From the NCBI RefSeq assembly GCF_018424695.1, contig NZ_QTNQ01000013.1:1-64000 (forward strand): DNA of 64,000 bases, in the 5' to 3' direction. The notes beneath the pieces were generated by a model. That model was given only the letters and a program-made list of their open reading frames with translations, had not been told where the DNA came from and searched no databases. Shown in pieces: positions 24,402-33,023 of the stretch. Numbering within the stretch: the stretch's first letter is position 1; the number at the start of each line of letters is the position of its first letter. Position numbers and translations under genes: made by a program. This DNA is from Vannielia litorea (GTDB lineage: Bacteria > Pseudomonadota > Alphaproteobacteria > Rhodobacterales > Rhodobacteraceae).

Positions 24402-24974
24402 ATGCGCACCCTCCTCTTCCTTTCGGGCAGCAGCCTTCGCACCTCGCTAAACTCGCGCCTCTCCATCGCAGCCGCGCGCTTTGCCGAGAGTAAATTCGGC
24501 GGTCAAATCAACGTCCTGTCGGTCGACCTCATGGAGTACGCGTTGCCCCCGATCGCTGCCTCGGCCGCCGACGATCCGAGCGTCGGAGCGCTCACGAAAC
24601 TCTTTAACGGAGCCGATGGCTTCTTTGTCAGCGCCGACGAGTACACCGGCGCGTTCTCCACCCAGTTTCGACTCTCCCTGAACTGGCTCATGCTCGCTGA
24701 AACCGAAACGCGCCCCGTCCTCTCGGGAAAGCCCACCGCACTCGTCGGGGCCGCACCGATGGGCGTCGGCGGCATGCGGGGCTTGCCCGCGCTGAAGCAC
24801 TTGCTCGAGGTCGCCGCCATGGACGTGCACTTGCAACAGCTCCGCCCTGACACGCGAGGTGGGCCGGTCGACAAGAACGGCAACCTTACAGCCGCTTCCT
24901 CAAAACTCTTGATGGACGGGGCGCTCGGTCGAGTTACCGAACTGTTGAAGGAAACGAGCGAGAGCACGGCCTAG
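24402..24974 (+). CDS. NAD(P)H-dependent FMN reductase-like flavoprotein
   Basis: A 190-residue flavodoxin-fold protein. The FMN phosphate loop is LSGSSLRTSLNSRL, with the flavin loop near SADEYTGAFSTQFRLSLNW and the APMGVGGMRG segment, as in the NADPH-dependent FMN reductase (SsuE/ArsH/ChrR) family. It diverges from the dioxygenase operon and shares its regulatory region. A role in redox support or in quinone reduction during aromatic breakdown is plausible but unproven. ATG 24402 is used; an in-frame ATG lies 12 codons upstream. Confidence 0.78.
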   Translation: MRTLLFLSGSSLRTSLNSRLSIAAARFAESKFGGQINVLSVDLMEYALPPIAASAADDPSVGALTKLFNGADGFFVSADEYTGAFSTQFRLSLNWLMLAETETRPVLSGKPTALVGAAPMGVGGMRGLPALKHLLEVAAMDVHLQQLRPDTRGGPVDKNGNLTAASSKLLMDGALGRVTELLKETSESTA

Positions 24975-26564
24975 CTTCTGGACTTCGCCAGCCGAGCGAT
25001 CTGACAGATACAATCGATAGGCAGCGACCAGCTGAAACAATTATCTGCCCTACGTGGACCCATTCCTGAACAAAAGCCGCACACTGATCATGCTACTTGT
25101 AGCGGCAGCCTCACTATGAGGCCGAACGGACGGTTGACGCCCAACTCTCCGCTTGGTCTTGAACCGAACATTCGCCGTTTAGCCGAAATCACACTTAACC
25201 TTCCTTCCAACCGGCGATGGGCCCCAGCGATCGCCCGAGCGGCAGCCGGCTTTCTTTACGGTTCCCGACCCACCAGGCGCGCTGCCATCCCCTGCCACGT
25301 ATAGCAAGCCGGTAGGAGGTCGACTTGGGGCACATTCTCCTGTGAAAGTCATGCATAGGGGCTCGTCAGAAATACCTGCTGGTCCGTCGCCATCTTCGCC
25401 AGCACTAGGCTCCCGAAAATCTCGGGATAAAAAAGGACCGCACCCCCGGCGCTGTCTACTGCTGCCCCGTCAAGCACCATCCGTTGGAATGGGGCCGGCT
25501 AAGTGGCCTCCAAAGCCGTGATCGCCCTGTGGCGCGCCATCCGCTAGGAAGTGCACGTCGTACGGTGTGGTGGATGCCCGGTTCACGCCACTGCCCCAGC
25601 CGATCATCTGGATCAAATAGTCAACGCAGACCGTTCGCCGCAGCAGTTCCACCCGCTCAAGCAGTATGCCGTTACGCCAGCGATAAGCTACGCCATGATG
25701 TTTGGAACCCCAGATCTAACGTCGCGCGCGCGTCGTCCTTCAATAGAATGTTTACTCAGGGGTGTGTTTCGGCTGGTGAGCCCTCGAGCAGAAGGCATAG
25801 GACGACCAGCCCCGGCGCTTGCCCGAGCCGGTCCCTGTGCCTTCCGCCGTGCGTTTCGGCCGGAGCCGCCCCGTCGCTTCAGGCCCCCGAGGTCGCTCAG
25901 ACCCTCGCCCCGAGGTCAGCCGCTACTTGATGACGCCGGGTCTGGCGCCAGGGGACACGCTTCGGCCTTTCGGACTGCGCTTGGCATTTGTCCCCGCCCC
26001 GCGGTGTGCCGTTTCGGGATTGATGCCACGGTCATTTAAACCCTCCACCAATCTCGGCTGGCTCGCCAGAAAGGCGCAAGAGCCCCTTGTGCTGAACCAG
26101 CGCCACCAGAGTAGACCGGCTCTTAAGTATTTGTAATCATGTCAATTATAGACATCCCAAGCCAAATGACGACACTACTCCGCTAAGTCTTGTTTCGGAT
26201 CCGCGCGTAAGGAGCGCACCAACGGCCGGGGAATCAGCTGCAGTGCGATAATCCAAGGAGCTCATGAGTAACATTCGAGGCAAAGAGGCACTCCAAGTAG
26301 CCGCCAAGTCGACATTGGCCTATGGCTTGGTCAAGACAACTGGCGAGACGAGCATCGAACGACCGCACTTTGAGGTAAGCTCGAAACTCGACGTTGCTTC
26401 TCGACCAGGGCCACCGAAGTTCTGGCGGGAAGAATAGGCGAAGTTGATGCTGCTATGAGTTGAGTGAGAGCCGGCCACGGAAGCATAAAATCTCGGCCAG
26501 CCAGGACATGCCAAACTCCCATTGGTCGGCCCCAATGCCCGACGGGGCAGAGCTCGAACCTTCA
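24975..26564. other. gene-poor stretch, probably decayed DNA
   Basis: About 1.6 kb without a convincing gene. Frames are short and change strand often. A minus-strand reading around 25470-25652 looks protein-like (WGSGVNRASTTPYDVHFLAD) but has no family match and ends abruptly. One small frame with a strong ribosome binding site is listed separately at 26264. The stretch separates the catabolic cluster from phage genes and is probably an erosion zone. Confidence 0.45.
26264..26437 (+). CDS. possible small protein, unknown
   Basis: A 57-codon frame beginning at ATG 26264 with AAGGAG only three bases upstream. The product is hydrophilic (KEALQVAAKSTLAYGLVKTT, then a PGPPKFWREE tail) with no recognised domain. 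The close ribosome-site spacing and decayed surroundings keep confidence low; it may be a gene remnant. Confidence 0.25.
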   Translation: MSNIRGKEALQVAAKSTLAYGLVKTTGETSIERPHFEVSSKLDVASRPGPPKFWREE

Positions 26565-27043
26565 TCACAAGAATTGTGCGAATGGATTGCTCTCTTCGGG
26601 GGCTTTCACTTCCAGGCGCGTGCGCGCCGAAGGTGTCATTCCGAACTCCGCCGCCAAGCGTGTCATGTCGTCAGCTGCACGGCGCGCGACCCCGACCAAG
26701 GGGTCTGTATCCAGTTGCCTTGCCGGGTCTTGATCAGGAGACCGTGGAAGGAAGTATCCTTGTTGGCAATTGCCATCAGCGCTTCATTGGCAGCCTTGAA
26801 GCGCGAGAATGCCACGCAATAGGCGGCGAGAACTGCCACATCGAGCTTGCTCACCAAGCCCAGCGCATCCAGTTCCCGAACCACACGTTGCCACTCCTTT
26901 TGACCAGCCTCATCCAGGTCGATGGGTGGCTTTGGCCGGCGTACTGGCTTCGGCTTGGGCTCGCTCATGTTGACCCGCCGTTTGCCGGGGTTGCCCTGTA
27001 TGAGCTTGAGCGCCGACGGTTTCGGCTTTGGTCCGCGGGTCAT
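26565..27043 (-). pseudogene. phage terminase small subunit (P27 family), frameshifted
   Basis: The reading frame from ATG 27043 shows the P27-family start (MTRGPKPKPSALKLIQGNPGK) and the helical middle, then runs into a stop at 26663. In the frame reached by restoring one missing base near 26698-26704, coding continues with the expected family C-terminus (LVGVARRAADDMTRLAAEFG, then MTPSARTRLEV) and ends at 26565. The site is a CCCC run, so a sequencing error is possible, but the absence of a terminase large subunit downstream fits a dead prophage. The small subunit recognises phage DNA for packaging. Confidence 0.75.
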
Positions 27044-28323
27044 GCGGTCTCCTCCTGCGCGGATTCCGCGGTATTGGCAGCACGCTCGCCGAACGTTTCA
27101 TCGACGCCAGCGAGAATGGCAGCCTGACCGGTGAGCTTCTGCCACCGCATGATGGCCACATCTACATAGGCCGGGTTCAATTCCATGGCGAGGCACACCC
27201 GACCGGTAGTCTCGGCCGCAATGAGCGTTGTACCCGAGCCCAGAAACGGATCGTAGACGGCTTGCCCGGGGTTGGAGTTGTTCAGTATCGGCCGCCGCAT
27301 GCATTCGACGGGTTTCTGGGTGCCGTGGACGGTCTCCGCGTCCTGGCCCGTATTCGAGATGTGCCAGAGTGTTGTCTGTTTGCGATCCCCAGACCAGTGC
27401 CCTTTGCCGTCACTGCGCACTGCATACCAGCAGGGCTCGTGTTGCCAGTGGTAATCGCCACGACTGAGAACGAGCCGGTCTTTGGCCCATATAACCTGTG
27501 CACGGATGCGGAACCCAGAAGTCACAAGGCTTTGAGCCACGCCTGCCGCATGAAGGGCGCCATGCCACACATAGGCGACGTCACCGGGAAAGAGGTCCCA
27601 GGCTTCCGTCCAATCCGCGCGATCGTCATTGAGCACCTTGCCGGTCCGCTTGGTTTTCGTGGCCCCTACCGCGTTGCGCCATGCAGGATCGTAGTTCACC
27701 CCGTAAGGTGGATCAGTGACCATCAGCAGCGGTTTGACACCATCGAAGAGCCGCTCGACATCCGCCTTGCGGGTGCTGTCGCCGCAAAGCAGTCGATGGT
27801 TGCCAAGAAGCCAGAGGTCCCCTGGCTGACTGACAGGTGTCTCGGGGACGTCGGGCACCTCGTCTTCACCCTCAGCCGCTCCTTCGCCGCGCAAGAGATC
27901 GTCGAGAAGCGCGTCCACTTCACCCTTTGAGAACCCAGTCAGATCCAGATCGAAGTCCTCAGCTATGAGATCGCTCAACTCGAGAGCCAGCATATTGCTG
28001 TCCCAGCCACCAGTCTCTGTCAGCTTGTTGTCCGCAATGACATACGCCCGCTTCTTGGCCTCGCTCCAGCCAACGGCAATGATGCAGGGCACATCCTGCA
28101 GCCCGAGTTTCTGAGCAGCCAGCACCCTCCCGTGCCCTGCGATGATCATTTTGCTCTCGTCGATCAGCACAGGGATGGTGAAGCCCCACTCTTCGATAGA
28201 CGCCGCAATCTGGCCGATCTGTGCCTCGGGATGCAGCTTCGCGTTGCGCGCGTACGGAACCAATTCCCCGACAGCGACGAGCGCCACACTGGCGCCTGGC
28301 CAATTACCTTCTGCAGTCTTCAT
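27040..28323 (-). CDS. phage-type DNA methyltransferase with N-terminal ParB-like domain
   Basis: A protein of about 427 residues. Residues 1-130 form a ParB/Srx-like domain (AASIEEWGFTIPVLID and IAGHGRVLAAQKLG). After a linker rich in acidic residues comes an N6/N4 adenine/cytosine methylase with DPPYGVNYDP (catalytic motif IV) before DPFLGSGTT (SAM motif I), the beta-class order. Such genes precede terminase genes in many alphaproteobacterial prophages, and here the stop overlaps the terminase small-subunit start. They probably protect phage DNA or change regulation. ATG 28323 or 28341 are both possible starts. Confidence 0.85.
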   Translation of the reverse strand: MKTAEGNWPGASVALVAVGELVPYARNAKLHPEAQIGQIAASIEEWGFTIPVLIDESKMIIAGHGRVLAAQKLGLQDVPCIIAVGWSEAKKRAYVIADNKLTETGGWDSNMLALELSDLIAEDFDLDLTGFSKGEVDALLDDLLRGEGAAEGEDEVPDVPETPVSQPGDLWLLGNHRLLCGDSTRKADVERLFDGVKPLLMVTDPPYGVNYDPAWRNAVGATKTKRTGKVLNDDRADWTEAWDLFPGDVAYVWHGALHAAGVAQSLVTSGFRIRAQVIWAKDRLVLSRGDYHWQHEPCWYAVRSDGKGHWSGDRKQTTLWHISNTGQDAETVHGTQKPVECMRRPILNNSNPGQAVYDPFLGSGTTLIAAETTGRVCLAMELNPAYVDVAIMRWQKLTGQAAILAGVDETFGERAANTAESAQEETA

Positions 28324-29051
28324 CTGCTCTTTGCCTTCCATTCGACCCCGGTTGGAAATTCGCGGGTATGAGAAACTGACCACCCGGCGCCGGTCCCTGG
28401 GTTCGGGGCCAGCGATACACACCCCCCTCCCCCATGCTGGACAGCATAGCGAACACCGCAAAGTATTGATATTACGTCATTTTACGAAAATAGGCGACAT
28501 CTTGCTCGAACACGTATCTGTACAATTGACTGCCTCGGTCGATGGTTAGGACCGGAGGTCGTTCACTGTCTCGGATTGTCGCAATATAAGGCTTAGCCGG
28601 CACCCGCTCCTTCCCCCCAAGTGTAGGAAGGGTCTTCGCTGCAGCTCCGTATCCACGCGATGCCTGTTCTCGGTGGCCATCCGCTTCCCCTCGGGCTTTG
28701 CTCCCGACCCCTCACCGTCCTTGGCTCAGGTCCCCGAACAGTCACGCTGCCTGATTACAGCTTCACCCGCCGGTGGGTCTTGTTGTCGCGTATCTGGCAG
28801 GGACCAGAAGACGTCGTCACCTGCCGGGCCGGGTGATATCCCCGGAGCTCTCCACCTTTGGCACGGGAAGGTGGCCAACCGTGGCACATCGTCTTTTTGG
28901 GACCAAAAGTCCTGGCCGGCGAGCGATGTGCATAAACCGGGCGCGAGTCGCGCACATAAAGAGTGACACGCAAAAGGCGGCCCCAATAGACTGACATCAT
29001 GCGACACATGCCGCCATCAGGTGCACTGATCCAGCCGGAGATACTGAATTT
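28324..29051. other. intergenic region, nothing recognised
   Basis: Over 700 bases between divergent genes. The left end must hold the promoter of the methyltransferase and the right end that of the hypothetical gene at 29052. Frames here are antisense or short, and no RNA gene or repeat was recognised. Confidence 0.4.
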
Positions 29052-29904
29052 ATGCCTAGAGCGCCCCACAAGAAGGGTGGAGCACATCCCGCGGAGGAGG
29101 TGACCCGCGACGCTATGCATGAGCATCGGAAGTCCTCGGTTTCTTACAACCCAAGGCTGACTGAAGAGGACCGAGAGAAATTGTATCAACTCCTGCGGCG
29201 CGCCAAAGCGGGCCAATCGCTTTCGTCCCAGGATCTGGAGGCAGAGGAAAACACCGATGACCATCTTTTTAGCATTCTGAAAGAAAAAGCTTCAAAGCAG
29301 CACTCCGACCAGATCGATCTCTTGACGAAACTGCGATGCGAGCTGACGGCATACCTTAGGTCAAAGGGATATCCGGATCCGTTTTCCCAAGTAATCACGG
29401 ATGGCGATTGCTGGCGCCCTGTGCCCGATGATTGGCCGTGCATGTCCATTGAGGAGAGGCAGGATTCATGTCGCCCTGGTGAAAGTTTGACCGATGGATG
29501 GGCATTCATCATGCGGGTCGTCGAGCCACTCTCCGATATGCATTTCCAGGCGAAGATCGCATCAAAGATTGCGGCCTTGGACTCATTGTCCGGCCGCAAT
29601 GAACGAGATGCATTGGTTAGGCTTGGGTACCTGCTGGGGCAGTTTAGCAGTCGCAGACACCTACCCAATGTCACTAGAGGCAAAACCATTCTTGATAAGG
29701 CAAGTGAAGGTGGACATGCCAAGGGATCGGCCATGGCTGAGCGGCAATGCCCAAATCCTGAGTGAGATGAGGAGACTACAACACGACGGGAAATCAATTC
29801 GCTCAGCCGCGAAGATCGCTAGCGATCGGGGATTCGGTACCTCTATGGAGGCGAACCGGAAGCTGTGGGCTCGCGCCACGAGGCCAACCAACCAAAGTTC
29901 GTGA
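29052..29904 (+). pseudogene. hypothetical phage/island protein, probably frameshifted near its 3' end
   Basis: From ATG 29052 the frame encodes 237 residues and stops at 29765: a charged N-terminus, an acidic helix (EEDREKLYQLLRRAKAG), and a helical middle (SGRNERDALVRLGYLLGQF). A different frame continues without gap as SEMRRLQHDGKSIRSAAKIA and ends at 29904; it has the look of the C-terminal helix-turn-helix-like tail seen in similar mobile-element proteins. A one-base shift between about 29720 and 29762 would join them. No family is assigned. It may instead be two overlapping small genes. Confidence 0.45.
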
Positions 29905-30172
29905 TGCCGATGGGTTCCAAAGCATATTCGGGCGTCTAGCCGAGACGCCGTAGCGTAGCACCTAAGTAAAGAAGGTCGGCGATGACTAAAGCTCGCCCAC
30001 CTTCTAGGGTCTGTCCGGCACGCCATTCGACCGAGCCCTTTGTGGATGCTTGACAGCTGTTGATCGGCGCAAACCGAAAAGGCGTCACGCCAGGCAAAAA
30101 ATGGGGACATTTGCCGCCAACGTCTCCGGAGCGGAGTGCACAATCAAAGCATCAACCGCTATCAAGGAAAGT

Positions 30173-30373
30173 ATGATGCGTCGCTTGTCGCCATCCGAAG
30201 ACAAATTTTTGACAGAAAAAGAGCTTGCTGATCGCTGGAAAGTCGATCGGCGGACGTTGCAGCGTTGGCGCGCTGCAGGGAAACTTCCGTTCCACCGCAC
30301 GATTGGCGGCGGCGTCCGCTACGCGTTGAGCGATGTTTCGATGGCTGAAACATCGCGCCGCAGCGTAGACTAG
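30173..30373 (+). CDS. excisionase/MerR-like helix-turn-helix protein
   Basis: A 66-residue DNA-binding protein with a single winged HTH of the HTH_17/excisionase type: FLTEKELADRWKVDRRTLQRW, then GKLPFHRTIGGGVRY. ATG 30173 has AAGGA four bases upstream; upstream in-frame codons are not counted. Proteins of this kind control excision or repress mobile-element genes. It immediately precedes the recombinase module. Confidence 0.75.
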   Translation: MMRRLSPSEDKFLTEKELADRWKVDRRTLQRWRAAGKLPFHRTIGGGVRYALSDVSMAETSRRSVD

Positions 30374-30405
30374 TTGTGATCGGTCCGAACGCTCTCCCCC
30401 CAGAC

Positions 30406-30579
30406 ATGATGACCCCTGCCGAACGCCGCGCCGAACTCTGCCGGCTGCTGGCCCTCGGGCTGGTTCGTATTCACCTGCGTGTGAGCGACCAACTATCTGC
30501 CAAGGCTGGAGAATTTTCCCTACACAACCCGCCCGACCAGAGCGCTCATGCAACTCCAACGCAAAAGGAGACCGCATGA
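30406..30579 (+). CDS. small conserved protein preceding DUF2924/recombinase module
   Basis: A product of about 57 residues beginning MMTPAERRAELCRLLALGLV, followed by a polar tail (AGEFSLHNPP). I recognise this as a recurring small ORF upstream of DUF2924 and large serine recombinase genes in Rhodobacterales; its function is unknown. Its stop overlaps the next start by four bases. Confidence 0.55.
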   Translation: MMTPAERRAELCRLLALGLVRIHLRVSDQLSAKAGEFSLHNPPDQSAHATPTQKETA

Positions 30580-31031
30580 CCACGCATGATCCCATCCCCG
30601 CGCGCCTGGCCGCGCTTAAGACCACCCCGACGCCCGAGCTGAAGACCCAGTGGCGTGAGCTCTTCGACAGCGAACCGCCACCCTTCAACCGCCGCTATCT
30701 GGAGAGTCGCCTCGCCTACCGCATCCAGGAACTGGCCTATGGCGGGCTGAAACCCGAGACCGCCCGTAGGCTGGAAAGGCTCGGTGAGGAGCTGGACGGA
30801 GGTGATCGCAAGAACAGCAAGCTGCGTGCCGACCGTGGCCGCCCGATCACGGGCACGCGGCTCCTGCGCGAGTGGCAGGGTGTCGAGCAAGTCGTGACCG
30901 TCACCGCCGACGGCTTCGAGTGGCACGGTCGGCCATACAAGTCGTTGTCCGCCATCGCGCGGGCCATTACCGGCACCCGCTGGAACGGCTGGGTGTTCTT
31001 TGGGCTCAAGAACCATCGGAGGGGCGCATGA
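30576..31031 (+). CDS. DUF2924 domain protein
   Basis: A 151-residue DUF2924 protein. Typical blocks are LKTQWRELFDSEPPPFNRRYL, with RLAYRIQELAYGG, GTRLLREWQGVEQVVTV, and the C-terminal YKSLSAIARAITGTRWNGWVFFGL. The last block resembles a small DNA- or nucleoprotein-binding domain. The gene is coupled by ATGA overlap to the recombinase, with which the family co-occurs widely. It may assist recombination, but no biochemical role is known to me. Confidence 0.85.
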   Translation: MTTHDPIPARLAALKTTPTPELKTQWRELFDSEPPPFNRRYLESRLAYRIQELAYGGLKPETARRLERLGEELDGGDRKNSKLRADRGRPITGTRLLREWQGVEQVVTVTADGFEWHGRPYKSLSAIARAITGTRWNGWVFFGLKNHRRGA

Positions 31032-32338
31032 CAGAGAAAATCACCCGGAAGCTCCGCTGTGCGGTCTACACCCGGAAATCCTCCGAGGAAGGGCTGGAGC
31101 AGGAGTTCAACAGCCTTCACGCACAACGTGAGGCCTGCGAGGCCTTCATCGCAAGTCAGCGCTCCGAGGGCTGGGTGCTGGTCCGCGATCAGTATGACGA
31201 CGGTGGTGTCTCAGGCGGAACGCTGGAGCGCCCTGCCCTGCAGCAGCTCGTGGCGGACATCGAGGACGGGCTGGTCGACGTGGTGGTGGTCTACAAGATC
31301 GACCGCCTCAGCCGGTCGCTCGCCGACTTCGCCAAGCTGGTCGAGGTCTTCGACCGCAACGGGGTGACGTTCGTGTCCGTCACGCAGTCGTTCAACACCA
31401 CCACGTCCATGGGCAGGCTGACGCTGAACATCCTGCTCAGCTTCGCGCAGTTCGAGCGGGAGGTGACCGCCGAGCGCATCCGGGACAAGTTCGCGGCCTC
31501 TCGCAAGAAGGGCATGTGGATGGGTGGTGTGCCGCCCTACGGCTACCGGGTCGAGAACCGGAAGCTGGTGGTCGACGAAGAAACCGCTGCGCATGTGCGC
31601 TGGATCTTCGCCCGCTTCCTGGAGATCGGGTCGGGGACAGAGCTGGCGCGGGAGGTGGCGAAACGCGGCATTCGCACGCCCCGCGGCAACCGCATCGACA
31701 AGAAGTACCTCTACCGGCTGCTGAACAACCGCGCCTACATCGGCGAGGCGGTCCACAAGGGCGACAGCTACCCCGGCGAGCACGACGCGATCATCGACCG
31801 CGAGACGTGGGACCGTGTCCATGCGATCCTGCAGGAGAGCCCGCGCAAGCGCGCCGCGCGCACCCGCGCCGACACGCCCGCGCTGCTGAAGGGGCTGCTG
31901 TTCGGGCCCGATGGCGCTGCGTTCTCACCGACGCATACGCGCAAGGGCGACAGGCTGTACCGCTACTATGTCAGTCAGACCGTGCTGAAGCACGGTGCTG
32001 GTTCGTGTCCGGTCGGCCGCGTGCCTGCGGGCGAGATCGAGGGCGCCGTCATAGAGCAGCTCCGCGCCGTGTTCCGCCAGCCGGAGATTGTTGCGGGAAC
32101 CTGGAAGGCGGCGCGTGCCTACGCCGAAGACATCTCCGAGGCCGACGCACGCGCGGCCTTGCAGCAGCTCGACCCGCTGTGGGACGAGCTGTTCCCCGTC
32201 GAACAGGCGCGCATCGTGGCGCTGCTAGTCGATCGCGTTGACATCGGCACGGACGGGCTGAACGTCCGGGTTCGCGTCGACGGGCTCGGCGGCCTCGCCC
32301 GCGAGATGCTGGCCGGTGGCATCGAGGCGGCAGCATGA
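31028..32338 (+). CDS. large serine recombinase
   Basis: A 436-residue recombinase. The catalytic domain has the nucleophile in VYTRKSSEEGLEQEFNSL, VVVVYKIDRLSRSLADF and QFEREVTAERIRDK. The recombinase domain (GVPPYGYR to the region YLYRLLNNRAYIGE) and a C-terminal region (GLLFGPDGAAFSP) follow. It lacks a clear four-cysteine zinc ribbon, and shows only scattered cysteines. Large serine recombinases integrate or excise elements at short att sites. Together with its neighbours it forms a self-contained mobile module just left of the restriction operon. Confidence 0.88.
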   Translation: MTEKITRKLRCAVYTRKSSEEGLEQEFNSLHAQREACEAFIASQRSEGWVLVRDQYDDGGVSGGTLERPALQQLVADIEDGLVDVVVVYKIDRLSRSLADFAKLVEVFDRNGVTFVSVTQSFNTTTSMGRLTLNILLSFAQFEREVTAERIRDKFAASRKKGMWMGGVPPYGYRVENRKLVVDEETAAHVRWIFARFLEIGSGTELAREVAKRGIRTPRGNRIDKKYLYRLLNNRAYIGEAVHKGDSYPGEHDAIIDRETWDRVHAILQESPRKRAARTRADTPALLKGLLFGPDGAAFSPTHTRKGDRLYRYYVSQTVLKHGAGSCPVGRVPAGEIEGAVIEQLRAVFRQPEIVAGTWKAARAYAEDISEADARAALQQLDPLWDELFPVEQARIVALLVDRVDIGTDGLNVRVRVDGLGGLAREMLAGGIEAAA

Positions 32339-32724
32339 CCCGCGGGGCACCAATACCGGACACTCTGACGCTCCACGTGCCGTTCCGCATCGTGAAGCGC
32401 GGCGGGAGGAAGGAGATGCGGTTGCCCGAGCGCGCCACGCAACCGCGGCGGACGGACAACACGCTGGTCAAGGCGCTGGCCCGCGCGTTCCGTTGGAAGC
32501 GGATGCTGGAGTCTGGTGAGTACGCCACCATCGCCGAACTGGCCGAGCGGGAGTGCATGGCGCCGTCCTACATGACCCGCGTTCTGCGGCTCACGCTGCT
32601 CGCGCCCGACATCGTCGAGGCGATCCTGGACGGGAAGCAGGGCCCGGAGGTGACGCTGTCGCAATGTCTCGAGCCGCTTCCGCCCAGCTGGAGCGAACAG
32701 ACAAGCGCCTTCCGTCACACCTGA
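32335..32724 (+). CDS. KorB-like HTH protein associated with the recombinase
   Basis: A 129-residue protein with a basic N-terminus (FRIVKRGGRKEMRLPE) and a helix-turn-helix segment, ATIAELAERECMAPSYMTRV, followed by LTLLAPDIVEAILDG, similar to the ParB/KorB DNA-binding helices. It overlaps the recombinase stop by four bases. It probably acts as a DNA-binding accessory or recombination directionality factor (inference). Confidence 0.65.
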   Translation: MTRGAPIPDTLTLHVPFRIVKRGGRKEMRLPERATQPRRTDNTLVKALARAFRWKRMLESGEYATIAELAERECMAPSYMTRVLRLTLLAPDIVEAILDGKQGPEVTLSQCLEPLPPSWSEQTSAFRHT

Positions 32725-32771
32725 CCTCCTGACTTCCGACATCCCGGGCAGCAACTCCTATTGCTTCATTG

Positions 32772-32784
32772 GGCCAAATTGGCC
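32772..32784. promoter_or_regulatory. palindromic operator candidate upstream of antitoxin and hsd genes
   Basis: The sequence GGCCAA-A-TTGGCC is a perfect palindrome 33 bases before the antitoxin ATG, with a further GGCCAA immediately repeated. Phd/YefM proteins bind short palindromes at their own promoters, so autoregulation is a reasonable guess. It could thereby set expression of the downstream hsd genes. Confidence 0.4.
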
Positions 32785-32816
32785 AAAAATACACAAGGCC
32801 AAGGGCGGGGAGTGAG

Positions 32817-33011
32817 ATGCAGACCCTGAGCGCGAAAGACGCGAAGTACGGCTTTGGCCGGCTGATTGATCTCGCCCGAGCTGAACCGGTGGCCGTGGCC
32901 AAGCATGGGCGGCAAGTCGTCGTAGTGATGGCGATAGAAGAATACGAGCGATTGAAGACTATCGAGGCAGGTCGGAATGCCCCACAGACTACGGATCGCA
33001 TCAACGAATAG
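32817..33011 (+). CDS. Phd/YefM-family antitoxin-like protein without toxin
   Basis: A 64-residue protein of the prevent-host-death fold: KYGFGRLIDLARAEPVAV, then KHGRQVVVVMAIEEYERL, which is the DNA-binding and dimerisation half. The C-terminal toxin-neutralising tail is short (TIEAGRNAPQTTDRINE). ATG 32817 follows GGGGAG. No toxin gene of the Doc, RelE or YoeB type lies next to it; instead hsdM begins 12 bases after its stop. It may serve as repressor of the restriction operon. Confidence 0.75.
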   Translation: MQTLSAKDAKYGFGRLIDLARAEPVAVAKHGRQVVVVMAIEEYERLKTIEAGRNAPQTTDRINE

Positions 33012-33023
33012 AACGAGGACCAC

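Noticed and set aside
25470..25652. Minus-strand protein-like segment in the gene-poor stretch
   Set aside because: Composition looks coding, but it has no family match, no ribosome binding site and an abrupt end. It is mentioned only as possible remnant.
28755..29264. Minus-strand frame of 169 codons
   Set aside because: It overlaps the hypothetical gene at 29052 on the other strand, lacks a ribosome binding site, and has no recognisable domain.
26565..30373. Complete prophage
   Set aside because: No large terminase, portal, capsid, tail, lysis or tyrosine integrase genes are seen; only fragments remain.
32817..33011. Toxin-antitoxin pair
   Set aside because: Only the antitoxin half is present; neither the upstream HTH gene nor hsdM resembles a Doc, RelE or YoeB toxin.
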